Source: Acidobacteriota bacterium
Lineage (GTDB): Bacteria > Acidobacteriota > Terriglobia > Terriglobales > Acidobacteriaceae
Length of the DNA stretch: 9,340 nt
Reading direction: 5' to 3'
Assembly (NCBI GenBank): GCA_021811745.1
Contig: JAJZNH010000230.1
Location: 1-9,340, forward strand
Shown here piece after piece: positions 1-7,189 of this stretch (position 1 is its first letter; each line of letters starts with the position of its first letter). The notes under the pieces are model-generated. The model made no database searches. It worked only from the letters and a program-made list of their open reading frames with translations, and was not told where the DNA came from. The position numbers were made by a program, and so were the translations under genes.

Positions 1-27
1 TGGATCGTCTCCCCCTGACTGGTAGGC

Positions 28-54
28 TTTTCCTGAACGCCATTTTCAGGAGAA
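28..54 (+). promoter_or_regulatory. Hairpin covering the Shine-Dalgarno of the NT5C-type gene
   Basis: Positions 28-37 can pair with 45-54 as a 10-bp stem (nine Watson-Crick pairs and one T-G wobble) with a 7-nt loop at 38-44. The right arm contains AGGAGA (48-53), which is the Shine-Dalgarno for the GTG start at 62. In mRNA this stem would hide the ribosome binding site. It has no following T-tract, so it is not a standard terminator. The pairing is read directly from the sequence; a regulatory role is inference. Confidence 0.35.
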
Positions 55-61
55 AGAGCCG

Positions 62-598
62 GTGCGGCGTATCTGCGTGGACATGGACGAGGTGATGGCC
101 GATACCCTGGCCGAGCACCTGCGCCGCTACAACCAGCACTTCGAGGAAGAGATCACGCCCGGGGACCTGGCCGGCCGAGGCATCTGGGCGGGCACACCGC
201 TCGACCGTCAGCAGCAGTTGCGCGCCTTTTTGGATGCCGAGGATTTCTTTGAAGACCTGCCGCTGATGCCGGGCGCCCAGGAAGTGCTGCGGGAGCTCTC
301 GGCGCGGTTCGAGATCTTTATCGCCACCCAGGCAATGGCGGTGCCCAACTCGCTGGGGCCCAAGTATCGCTGGCTGCAGCGGCACTTCGGCTTTATCCCG
401 CCCACGCATTACGTTTTTTGCGGCAGCAAGTCGATCCTGCGTGCGGACTTTCTGGTGGACGATCTGCCCAAGAATCTGCTCCAGTTCGCTGGCCAGGGCC
501 TGCTCTACACCGCCCCGCACAACCTGGAGGAAACAGGCTTTCTTCGCGTGAACAACTGGCGCGAGGTTGCGGAGTATTTCAGGGCGCTGCCGGATTGA
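62..598 (+). CDS. NT5C-type 5'(3')-deoxyribonucleotidase, HAD superfamily
   Basis: This is a 178-residue cytosolic protein of the NT5C type, which dephosphorylates nucleoside monophosphates (deoxyribonucleotides in the characterised members). The HAD phosphatase motifs are in order: nucleophile D7 and general acid D9 in VDMDEV, T89 in IATQ, the lysine K123 in GSKS, and the metal-binding pair D133-D134 in VDDLP. Length matches the compact bacterial members of the family. The start is GTG at 62, because AGGAGA (48-53) lies 8 nt upstream and this start leaves only six residues before the nucleophile, as is usual. No signal peptide is seen. The metallophosphoesterase gene follows 61 bp downstream on the same strand. 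The natural substrate cannot be read from the sequence: deoxynucleotide or general nucleotide phosphatase are both possible. Confidence 0.85.
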   Translation: MRRICVDMDEVMADTLAEHLRRYNQHFEEEITPGDLAGRGIWAGTPLDRQQQLRAFLDAEDFFEDLPLMPGAQEVLRELSARFEIFIATQAMAVPNSLGPKYRWLQRHFGFIPPTHYVFCGSKSILRADFLVDDLPKNLLQFAGQGLLYTAPHNLEETGFLRVNNWREVAEYFRALPD

Positions 599-659
599 GC
601 CGCCCCGCCGCCGGCAACCCTGTCAGGAACAGACGGCGTGCATCTAAACAAGTACGATA

Positions 660-1553
660 ATGACAATGGGCACCCTGACCACCACTTCCCCACCCAGACA
701 GCTTACCCGCCGCGGATTCCTGAAAGCCGGGGCATGCGGGGCCGCAGGCCTGGCCGTGTATGCGGGCGAAATCGAGCGGCACCAGCTCGAAATCAGCCAT
801 TATGACCTTCATCTGCCTGGGCTTGCCCCTGAGTTCGAGGGGTACCGCCTCGCTCAGCTCAGCGATATCCACATCGACGAGTTCACAGAGCCGTTTTTCG
901 TGCGCGACGCGGTGGAGCGGATCAATCGGCTCCAGCCCGACGCGGTCTTCCTGACCGGCGATTTTGTGACTCATCAACTGGCGCCGAAGAAATTCGCCGA
1001 GGAGTCGGCGTGGCAATGCGCCAACATTCTCAACGGCCTCGCGTGCCGCCAGCGGTATGCGATCTTCGGCAATCACGACATGATGGTGGGCGAGGGCGTG
1101 GTGGGCACGGCGCTCAAAGACAACCGCATGACGCTGCTCCGGAATTCATATGTGCCGGTCGAACGGGGCGGCGCGCGGCTGTGGGTGGCGGGCCTGGATG
1201 ACGCGCTGATGGGCAAGCCGGATGCCGAGGCGGCGGTTCCCGCGGCCATTCGCAACCAGCGCAACGAGCCGGTGATCCTGCTTTGCCACGAGCCCGATTA
1301 CGTCGATGCGGTGGCGCGCCAGCCCGCCGGGCAGGCCGTGGACCTTGTTCTGAGCGGCCACACGCACGGCGGCCAGGTGCGCTTCCCGTTCCTTCCGCCC
1401 ATCCAGCTTCCGACGCTGGGCCAGAAATATGTGGAGGGATGGTTCCAGGTGGGGCGCATGCGGCTGTTCGTGAACCGCGGCTTGGGCACGGTGGGCGTGC
1501 CGTTCCGGTTCGACTGCCCACCGGAGATCACGCTGTTTACGATGCGGGCGTGA
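660..1553 (+). CDS. Tat-exported metallophosphoesterase (calcineurin-like, YkuE/YaeI type)
   Basis: This 297-residue protein has the five metallophosphoesterase signatures in order: D69 and H71 (SDIH), G100-D101, G137-N-H-D140, H210, and G233-H-T-H-G-G-Q239. Together these form the two-metal site of calcineurin-like phosphoesterases. The N-terminus has a twin-arginine signal, TRRGFLK at residues 16-22, followed by a short Ala/Gly-rich hydrophobic stretch, so the folded protein is probably exported and acts in the periplasm or at the membrane. Members of this subgroup include YkuE and YaeI, which have been linked to the cell envelope or lipid substrates, but the substrate here is unknown. A stop codon at 645-647 limits the start to ATG 660 or ATG 666. 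Neither has a good Shine-Dalgarno (AGGAA at 625-629 is too far), so initiation may be leaderless or weakly coupled to the upstream gene. Confidence 0.9.
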   Translation: MTMGTLTTTSPPRQLTRRGFLKAGACGAAGLAVYAGEIERHQLEISHYDLHLPGLAPEFEGYRLAQLSDIHIDEFTEPFFVRDAVERINRLQPDAVFLTGDFVTHQLAPKKFAEESAWQCANILNGLACRQRYAIFGNHDMMVGEGVVGTALKDNRMTLLRNSYVPVERGGARLWVAGLDDALMGKPDAEAAVPAAIRNQRNEPVILLCHEPDYVDAVARQPAGQAVDLVLSGHTHGGQVRFPFLPPIQLPTLGQKYVEGWFQVGRMRLFVNRGLGTVGVPFRFDCPPEITLFTMRA

Positions 1554-1556
1554 TCC

Positions 1557-1586
1557 GGAGGCAGTTTGCGGCAGCCAACTGGCTCC
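1557..1586 (+). terminator. Hairpin directly after the metallophosphoesterase stop codon
   Basis: GGAG (1557-1560) pairs with CTCC (1583-1586) and CAGTT (1562-1566) pairs with AACTG (1577-1581). One G-G mismatch separates the two helices and a 10-nt loop closes them. The hairpin starts 4 nt after the TGA at 1551-1553. There is no T-tract after it, so it is not a textbook intrinsic terminator. It could be a 3'-end stabilising stem or an imperfect terminator between this gene and the phospholipase gene. Confidence 0.3.
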
Positions 1587-1645
1587 TCGTGCGATCCAAT
1601 TTGCGCATCTAATCAAACAGGCCTCCATCCCTGCATGGTTTCCGG

Positions 1646-3094
1646 GTGCCGCGCCGGCTGTTCGTCATCGCCATGCGCTTGTATCGCCTATGCGCACTTC
1701 CGCTCTGCATTCTGCTGCTGCTCCTGCAGCCGCAGGCCCGCGCGTATTCGCTGCTCACGCATGAGGAACTGATCGACCTCACGTGGCAGGACTCGATCGT
1801 GCCGCTGCTGCTGGCGCGGTATCCGGGGCTGACGCCGGCACAGCTCCGCGAGGCCCACGCCTACGCTTACGGCGGCTGCGTCGTGCAGGACATCGGCTAT
1901 TACCCGTACGGCGACCAGCTCTTCTCCGATCTGACCCATTACGTGCGTTCGGGCGATTTTGTCGTCAGCCTCTTTCGCAATGCGCACAATGCCGACGAAC
2001 TGGCCTTCGCCGTCGGGGCGCTCTCGCACTACATCGGCGACTCGGTGGGGCATCCCGAGGCGGTGAACGTTTCGGTGCCGGTGGAGTTTCCCAAGCTGCG
2101 CCGGCGCTACGGGCCGGTGGTGAGCTTTGCCGAAGGCAAGCACCAGCACGTGCAGACGGAGTTCGCGTTCGATATTGACCAGCTTGCGCATAACCGGATG
2201 GCGCCGTTGGGCTTCGGGCGCTGGATCGGTTTGCGCGTGCCGATGGCACAACTGGCCGCGGCCTTCTACCAGACCTACGGCATCGCCGACTTCGACGGCT
2301 ACCACGGCAGCAAATGGCTGAACGTGGGTGAATATCGATTCGCGGTGCGCTCGTTGATTCCTCACATTGCGTTCGCGGTGACCGTGCTGCATCGCCACGA
2401 CGAGCCCGTGGATCTGGATACCCCCGACACGCTGAAGATTGAGCGGGAAGTGGCGGCCGTTTCGGCGGCGAACAACTGGCCAAGCTATCGCAAGCACAGC
2501 GGGATCGAAACGCATCTGCTGGCCGCCCTGCTGTTCGTTCTGCCCAAGGTGGGGCCCTTTGCGATCGTGAACGTGAAAGGGCCGACGCAGCAGACCGAGG
2601 CCGCCTACATGCACAGCGTAATGCTCTCGCTCGATGCGCTGCGCGCGAGCTTGCACCGCTTCACGCCGCCGCACGCCAGGGCCGGCGGTCCGCCCCGGCA
2701 CAATGCGGGGCCACAGGCGCCCCGGGCGCCGCTGCCGGCGGACGATCGCCGCGAGCGGCGGCAAGAGCTTCACGATCCGCTGCATCCGCTGCCCAACCGC
2801 GATCTCGATACCGGCCGCGTGGTGCTGCCCGGCGGATACTCGCTCACCGATTCGACTTACGCAAGCCTGCTGCACCGGCTCACGCGCCATCCGCGCCAGC
2901 CGATTCCGCCCGGGATCGCGCGCGACATCCAGGCGTATTACGCAAACCTGGATGCTCCGTTCACCACCAAGCGGAAACCCAGGCGCTGGGCCCAGGTGCT
3001 GGCCGACCTGAAGACGCTGACCGCGATGCCCACCAGCTCCGAGCCGGAGCCTTTCCCGACCTACGACGAGGACGCTGCGCTGCAGCAGCCATAG
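1646..3094 (+). CDS. Secreted zinc-dependent phospholipase C-like protein
   Basis: The 482-residue product looks like the zinc-dependent phospholipase C (PF00882-type) fold, a mostly helical hydrolase binding metal ions through scattered His and Asp residues. Candidate ligands are H39 (LLTH), D82 (VVQD), H98 (DLTH), and H128, D132 and H136 in the stretch SHYIGDSVGH, which is the most recognisable part of the family. Residues from about 10 to 33 form a Sec signal peptide: Arg residues, a long Leu-rich core, then A-R-A before a predicted cleavage near residue 33. GTG 1646 gives the longest reading. ATG 1673 (residue 10) gives a more typical signal peptide and may be the true start; neither has a visible Shine-Dalgarno. 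About 140 C-terminal residues (from about 340) are Pro/Arg-rich and then less compositionally biased, extending past the catalytic domain. Substrate (phospholipid or other) is unproven. Confidence 0.75.
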   Translation: MPRRLFVIAMRLYRLCALPLCILLLLLQPQARAYSLLTHEELIDLTWQDSIVPLLLARYPGLTPAQLREAHAYAYGGCVVQDIGYYPYGDQLFSDLTHYVRSGDFVVSLFRNAHNADELAFAVGALSHYIGDSVGHPEAVNVSVPVEFPKLRRRYGPVVSFAEGKHQHVQTEFAFDIDQLAHNRMAPLGFGRWIGLRVPMAQLAAAFYQTYGIADFDGYHGSKWLNVGEYRFAVRSLIPHIAFAVTVLHRHDEPVDLDTPDTLKIEREVAAVSAANNWPSYRKHSGIETHLLAALLFVLPKVGPFAIVNVKGPTQQTEAAYMHSVMLSLDALRASLHRFTPPHARAGGPPRHNAGPQAPRAPLPADDRRERRQELHDPLHPLPNRDLDTGRVVLPGGYSLTDSTYASLLHRLTRHPRQPIPPGIARDIQAYYANLDAPFTTKRKPRRWAQVLADLKTLTAMPTSSEPEPFPTYDEDAALQQP

Positions 3095-3113
3095 CCGCGC
3101 CGCAGAAGACGCT

Positions 3114-3866
3114 TTAGAACGAGTTGTCGTGCCGTGCGTCCGGCTCGGTTCCGCCGGGCTTGGGCACCACCGCAAGCGACCGCGGGCCGGGCGCCGCCGC
3201 GGCGCGTACTCCTTGCGGCTGCGCGCCCGTCGTCTGGTGCATGGTTACGATGATGGACCCAGCCGGCTTGCGCCCCACGCACTGGTATGAGTGTGGGGTG
3301 CTCGCATCGAAGTACGCCGAGTCGCCTGCCTCGAGATGCGACTCCTGCTCGCCGTGACGCAACATCAGCTCGCCGTGCAGCACATACAGAAATTCGAAGC
3401 CGGGATGAATATGCGCCTTCGGCTCGGCATTGCCCTCGAGGGGAAGGAACTCGGCGTAGTACGGGTCCATGTGCCGGTCGGGCACCAGGTAGCCCAGGCT
3501 CTCAAAGTAGTAGGTTGGCGGCTCCACGCCGGTCTGCGGCATGCGCACGCGCTCGCTGCGGCGATGCACGCGGAAGACCGGCGCCGGTTCGGAATCGAAG
3601 AAATACGAGAGGTCCTTCGAGAACACCATGGCAATGCGCGCCAGGTTACGCAGCGTGGGCACCACCCGCCCGGTTTCGAGTTGCGACAAAAAACTTGCCG
3701 AAAGCCCCGAGTGCTTACCCAGTTCGACCAGCCCCATGGATTTCTTGAGACGCAGCCGCCGGATTCGATCGCCGATCCGCTTTTCTTCAATGAACCGCTC
3801 GGCTGTCTCGGGGTTCGCCTGGGTCTTTTGCACTTCTTCGCTCTTGATCTCCAGCGGTTCGCCCAT
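3114..3866 (-). CDS. XRE-family transcriptional regulator with C-terminal cupin domain
   Basis: This is a 250-residue DNA-binding regulator. Residues about 31-88 form a lambda-repressor-like helix-turn-helix (IGDRIRRLR, then [18 protein letters not shown] as recognition region). Residues about 137-210 form a cupin barrel with AHIHPGFEF (H152, H154, E158) as motif 1 and [14 protein letters not shown] (G181, P191, H192) as motif 2, a likely metal- or ligand-sensing pocket. The last 40 residues are Pro/Gly/Ala-rich and look disordered. I chose ATG 3866 over the more upstream in-frame ATG at 3887, because AGGGAGG lies just before 3866 and would fall inside the coding region if 3887 were used. The gene is convergent with the phospholipase gene (19 bp apart) and divergent from asnS. 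Cupin-XRE proteins often control small-molecule catabolism or stress genes, but no target is evident here; self-regulation is possible. Confidence 0.85.
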   Translation of the reverse strand: MGEPLEIKSEEVQKTQANPETAERFIEEKRIGDRIRRLRLKKSMGLVELGKHSGLSASFLSQLETGRVVPTLRNLARIAMVFSKDLSYFFDSEPAPVFRVHRRSERVRMPQTGVEPPTYYFESLGYLVPDRHMDPYYAEFLPLEGNAEPKAHIHPGFEFLYVLHGELMLRHGEQESHLEAGDSAYFDASTPHSYQCVGRKPAGSIIVTMHQTTGAQPQGVRAAAAPGPRSLAVVPKPGGTEPDARHDNSF

Positions 3867-3870
3867 TCTT

Positions 3871-3877
3871 CCTCCCT
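3871..3877 (-). promoter_or_regulatory. Strong Shine-Dalgarno that decides the regulator start
   Basis: On the - strand AGGGAGG is followed by AAGA and then ATG at 3866. It is the best ribosome binding site in the window. It shows that the in-frame ATG at 3887, which would place this motif inside codons 4 to 6, is unlikely to be the real start. Confidence 0.75.
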
Positions 3878-3974
3878 GTTGATTCATAGAATGCGCCGAG
3901 CCAGGAGTTTTGTCCAGATCAACAAATATTCCTGTCAGGTAAAACCATTACGGACCCGCGACGCAGTGCGATTC

Positions 3975-4016
3975 GCCATCCGTGGATCGTGGGACCCGGT
4001 TCCGTGGATGCCATCC
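3975..4016 (+). repeat. Cluster of paired short repeats between the divergent regulator and asnS
   Basis: GCCATCC occurs at 3975-3981 and 4010-4016, and CCGTGGAT occurs at 3980-3987 and 4002-4009, so the two words appear in the order A-B then B-A. The second CCGTGGAT copy lies 22 bp from the first, about two helical turns. The ATCC and GGAT cores are themselves inverted, giving small dyads (ATCC-GT-GGAT at 3978-3987, and GGAT-GCC-ATCC at 4006-4016). The location between divergent genes, one of them a regulator, would suit an operator. Chance occurrence in GC-rich DNA cannot be excluded. Confidence 0.3.
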
Positions 4017-4115
4017 GCCACCGGGCGCGAATCGCGGAACACAGTCCACGCCTCTGCGCGGTATCCTGAGAAGTCCGGCGCGGCCCGCGCCCGCCGCACA
4101 GAAAGACCGCTGCCC

Positions 4116-5495
4116 ATGGCTGAAGAGAACGCTCCCGCCGCCCCCGCCTCGCCCGCCGGGAACTCCGCCCCCCAGCCGGTTTCCGCCACCATCGGCCAGA
4201 TCGGGCGGTTCGACGGCCAGCCGGTTACCATCCGCGGATGGCTCTACAACTCGCGCGAGAGCGGCAAGCTGCTGTTCCCGATCTTTCGCGACGGCACCGG
4301 GCTGATCCAGGGCGTGGCGCACGTGAAGAGCGTGCCGCCGGAAGTGTTCGAGGCGCTCAAGAACCTGACCCAGGAATCGAGCGTCATCGTCACCGGCAAG
4401 GTGCGCGCCGACAAGCGGGCGCCGGGCGGCTACGAACTCGATGTCGAGAACGTGCAGGTGGTGCAGCGCGTGCCGGAGTCGGATCCGTATCCCATCACCC
4501 TCAAGGAGCACGGCGTCGATTTCCTGATGGAGCGCCGGCACCTTTGGATCCGCACCCCGCGCCAGGCGGCCATTCTGCGCATCCGCGCGGAGATCATGCG
4601 CGCCACCGCGGAGTTCTTCGACACCAGCGGCTTTGTGCGCACCGATCCGCCGGTGCTGACGCCGGCCGCGTGCGAGGGCACCTCGACGCTCTTCCCCGTC
4701 GATTACTGCGGCGATCCGGCATATCTCACGCAGTCGGGCCAACTCTATGCCGAGGCCACGGCGCTGGCGCTGGGCAAGGTCTACAGCTTCGGGCCTACGT
4801 TTCGCGCGGAAAAATCGAAGACGCGGCGTCACCTCACCGAGTTCTGGATGGTGGAGCCGGAGGTCGCCTACATGGACCTCGACGGGCTGCTGGAACTGGC
4901 GGAAAACTGCCTTGCGCACATTGTGCAATCGGTGCTCAAAAACCGCCGTCCCGAACTGCAGACGATTGGCCGCGATGTGACCAGGCTCGAATCCGTAAAG
5001 GCGCCATTCCCGCGTGTGCGCTACGACGAGGCCGCGCGGATGCTGAACGAGGCGCACAAAAAAGGCGAGCTCGAGAATGCTTTCGAGTATGGTAACGACT
5101 TCGGCTCGCCCGACGAGACCTGGCTGAGCTCGCAATTCGACCGGCCAGTGATGGTGCACCGCTACCCGGCCGATGTGAAGGCGTTCTACATGGAGCCCGA
5201 TCCCCAGGACCCGCGCTACGCGCTGTGCGTGGATGTGCTGGCGCCGGAGGGATATGGCGAGGTGATCGGCGGGTCGCAGCGCGTGTCGAGCTACGAGCTG
5301 CTCAGCCAGCGGATTGACCGGCACAACCTGCCGCGCGCCGCCTTCGAGTGGTATTTGGATCTGCGCCGCTACGGCAGCGTACCGCACTCCGGCTTCGGCA
5401 TGGGCATCGAGCGCGTCGTGAGCTGGGTCTGCGGCCTGGAGCACGTGCGCGAGACGATTCCCTTTGCGCGCACGCTGCACCGGATCTATCCGTGA
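4116..5495 (+). CDS. asnS: Asparaginyl-tRNA synthetase (asparagine-tRNA ligase)
   Basis: This cytosolic class IIb aminoacyl-tRNA synthetase attaches asparagine to tRNA-Asn using ATP. The 459 residues match the usual length of about 460. Residues about 35-120 form the OB-fold anticodon-binding domain ([16 protein letters not shown]). Motif 2 is [20 protein letters not shown] (residues 229-248), where RHLTEF is characteristic of AsnRS rather than AspRS. Motif 3 is [10 protein letters not shown] (426-435), with R433 as the ATP-contacting arginine. The C-terminus reads [11 protein letters not shown], whereas most class IIb enzymes have PFPR here. The start is ATG 4116: the frame stays open far upstream, but that part lies antisense to the regulator gene and has no family similarity. 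Residues 5-20 are an Ala/Pro-rich N-terminal extension. The Shine-Dalgarno is weak (AGAAAG at 4100-4105). Having AsnRS implies direct charging of tRNA-Asn. Confidence 0.93.
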   Translation: MAEENAPAAPASPAGNSAPQPVSATIGQIGRFDGQPVTIRGWLYNSRESGKLLFPIFRDGTGLIQGVAHVKSVPPEVFEALKNLTQESSVIVTGKVRADKRAPGGYELDVENVQVVQRVPESDPYPITLKEHGVDFLMERRHLWIRTPRQAAILRIRAEIMRATAEFFDTSGFVRTDPPVLTPAACEGTSTLFPVDYCGDPAYLTQSGQLYAEATALALGKVYSFGPTFRAEKSKTRRHLTEFWMVEPEVAYMDLDGLLELAENCLAHIVQSVLKNRRPELQTIGRDVTRLESVKAPFPRVRYDEAARMLNEAHKKGELENAFEYGNDFGSPDETWLSSQFDRPVMVHRYPADVKAFYMEPDPQDPRYALCVDVLAPEGYGEVIGGSQRVSSYELLSQRIDRHNLPRAAFEWYLDLRRYGSVPHSGFGMGIERVVSWVCGLEHVRETIPFARTLHRIYP

Positions 5496-5586
5496 CAGGT
5501 GCAGTGAGCTCCACTTGTTCCATTCCGGGCGGTAAACCTATTTGGGAATTTGGCCCATTGCTCTGAAGATGTGCAAATCAGGGATC

Positions 5587-5613
5587 TTGTTCTCTTAAGA
5601 ATTTCACTATAAT
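5587..5613 (+). promoter_or_regulatory. Promoter-like sequence ahead of the restriction-modification cassette
   Basis: A perfect TATAAT is at 5608-5613, with TTGTTC at 5587-5592 as a possible -35 element. The 15-bp spacer is short; shifting the -35 by one base gives 16. Transcription would start near 5620, leaving a leader of about 100 nt before the methyltransferase start at 5720. The palindrome TCTTAAGA (5593-5600) sits inside the spacer. This is the best sigma-70-type match seen in the window. Confidence 0.45.
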
Positions 5614-5719
5614 CGTGTTGCCCAACGGTCGAATGACATCAGGCGGTAACAGCTCTCAATTGGAAGGGGCGAAGTCTCTTAACCGGGCGGGTGATCCATA
5701 GTTCCGATTGGGGTGAGGA

Positions 5720-7189
5720 TTGAACCAAGTTCGAAATCGGAAAACCGACGGCGCTTTCTACACGCCCTCAAGCGTAACTTCTTCCCTTCTCTCCTGGATA
5801 ATTCAGTCTTCAGCAGATAGAGTGCTGGATCCCTCATGCGGCGAAGGCCAGTTCATCGCCGGCCACCGAAAGAGCGTGGGTATTGAGCGCGATGCCAAGG
5901 CGGCTCAACAGGCACGGACACTCGCTCCTTGGGCGCTGGTTCATGAAGGCGAGTTTTTTGAATGGGCCGCCAACACAAAAGAGCGCTTCGAGTGCGCCGC
6001 CGGGAATCCCCCGTTCATCCGTTACCAGACTTTTAACGGCGAGACCAGAAAACAGGCACTTTCTCTCAGCAAGGCAGTAGGCGCGGAGTTCTCGGGCCTA
6101 GCCTCCTCATGGGCGCCTTTCCTAGCCGTAACGGCGAGCCTGCTTAAGCAGGGCGGAAGGATGGCTTTCGTTGTTCCAGCAGAGATAGGACATGCCCCCT
6201 ATGCAGCGCCGCTGCTGGAATATCTTGTATCGCATTTCAGCTCCGTCCACATCGTGGCCATTAAGGAAAAGATATTCCCGGCCCTCTCCGAAGACTGTTG
6301 GCTGCTCCGCACGAGCGGTTATGGGGGCAACACTCGCCATATAGACTTTTCGATTGTAGAAAGGTTCAGGCCATCTCCGGCCCCGCCTCCCGTATCGATA
6401 AGGATCCCCTTCGATGATTGCAAAACACTTTGGAATCGACGCCTCCGGCCGTATCTGATCTCGAATGGCGCCAGGATTCTCTATCAGACACTGGCCCATC
6501 ACGAACGCTCCCAGCGGTTCGGAGAGTTTGCAACAATCGGGATTGGCTACGTCAGCGGTGCAAACGATTTCTTTCACCTTCGTCCATCCGACGCTCGGAA
6601 ATTGGGCATCCCCGATTCACTGCTTCATCCTACAGTTCGCAACAGTCGTGTCCTTCCAGCAAAGCTGCTGACAGGCTCGGTCGTGCAAAAATGGTGGGCC
6701 GACGACGATCCGATGCTATTACTCCGTCTTGGCAAGGATGAGCGCCTGCCGAGACAAGTCCAAGTGTATTTGGATACCGAGCAGGCAAGGGAAGCTCGGA
6801 AGTCCTATAAGTGCAGTAACCGAGAGCCCTGGTACTCCGTACCAGATGTGCAGATTCCGGATTATTTCCTGTCTTATATGTCCGGCCGCCGCCCTAGCTT
6901 GGTTCGAAACGGGGCAGGTTGTACCTGCACTAATTCAGTGCATAGCGTCCGAGCGAAGGACCGAGGTTCCGTTACTGCTTTGGCACAGCATTGGGATAAT
7001 CCTTTTATCCAATTGAGTTGCGAACTCGAGGGCCATCCGCTCGGGGGCGGTGTCCTCAAAGTTGAACCTGGAGAGGCCAATCGGATTCTGTTGCCCCCCC
7101 CGGGAACAGAGCGGTTGCTTAATTCCCCCGTGGTTCTCGAGGCTTTGCAGACCATGAGGGAATGGAGAAATTACAGTGACGGCAACTGA
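5720..7189 (+). CDS. Type II-like N6-adenine DNA methyltransferase (gamma class, TaqI/Eco57I style)
   Basis: This 489-residue enzyme transfers a methyl group from S-adenosylmethionine to adenine N6 in a specific DNA site. Motif X-like GAFYTP is at residues 11-16, motif I DPSCGEGQF at 37-45, an acidic motif II GIERD at 54-58, and the catalytic motif IV NPPF at 96-99. The order with motif IV after motif I and a target-recognition region after the catalytic domain (about 265-460) indicates the gamma class. The C-terminal stretch with WYSVPD (371-376), CTNSVHSVR (403-411) and GGGVLKV (442-448) resembles the end of Eco57I/HsdM-type methylases. An in-frame TGA at 5714 forces the start to TTG 5720, only about 10 codons before GAFYTP. 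GGGGTGAGG (5710-5718) precedes it, very close. It is followed by the putative nuclease with a 14-nt overlap. The recognition sequence cannot be inferred. Confidence 0.85.
   Translation: MNQVRNRKTDGAFYTPSSVTSSLLSWIIQSSADRVLDPSCGEGQFIAGHRKSVGIERDAKAAQQARTLAPWALVHEGEFFEWAANTKERFECAAGNPPFIRYQTFNGETRKQALSLSKAVGAEFSGLASSWAPFLAVTASLLKQGGRMAFVVPAEIGHAPYAAPLLEYLVSHFSSVHIVAIKEKIFPALSEDCWLLRTSGYGGNTRHIDFSIVERFRPSPAPPPVSIRIPFDDCKTLWNRRLRPYLISNGARILYQTLAHHERSQRFGEFATIGIGYVSGANDFFHLRPSDARKLGIPDSLLHPTVRNSRVLPAKLLTGSVVQKWWADDDPMLLLRLGKDERLPRQVQVYLDTEQAREARKSYKCSNREPWYSVPDVQIPDYFLSYMSGRRPSLVRNGAGCTCTNSVHSVRAKDRGSVTALAQHWDNPFIQLSCELEGHPLGGGVLKVEPGEANRILLPPPGTERLLNSPVVLEALQTMREWRNYSDGN

Noticed and set aside
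653..661. A -10-like TACGATAAT just before the metallophosphoesterase start
   Set aside because: No -35 element is found at a suitable distance, and the hexamer overlaps the first start codon. A leaderless transcript is possible but not supported.
1688..3175. A 495-codon open frame on the - strand opposite the phospholipase gene
   Set aside because: The opposite strand encodes a protein with a signal peptide and family motifs. This frame has no recognisable features and also runs into the regulator gene.
3931..3939. Short palindrome CCTGTCAGG upstream of the regulator as an operator
   Set aside because: Arms of four bases around one base are expected by chance in a region of this size, and no promoter hexamers line up with it.
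3291..4115. Extension of the asnS frame 275 codons upstream
   Set aside because: This part is antisense to the XRE-cupin regulator gene, and the family-like AsnRS sequence starts only after ATG 4116. The open frame is a GC-content effect.
3948..5480. A 510-codon open frame on the - strand opposite asnS
   Set aside because: It mirrors the codon structure of asnS in GC-rich DNA, shows no recognisable domain and is rich in Arg/His/Ala. It is a shadow of the real gene.
5496..5560. Intrinsic terminator after asnS
   Set aside because: Only weak dyads are present (around GAGCTC, and TGGG paired with CCCA), with no strong stem followed by a T-run.
5620..5719. tRNA gene as an integration site for the island (GGTCGAATGAC resembles a T-loop)
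   Set aside because: No acceptor stem, anticodon arm or D-arm pairing could be assembled around it.
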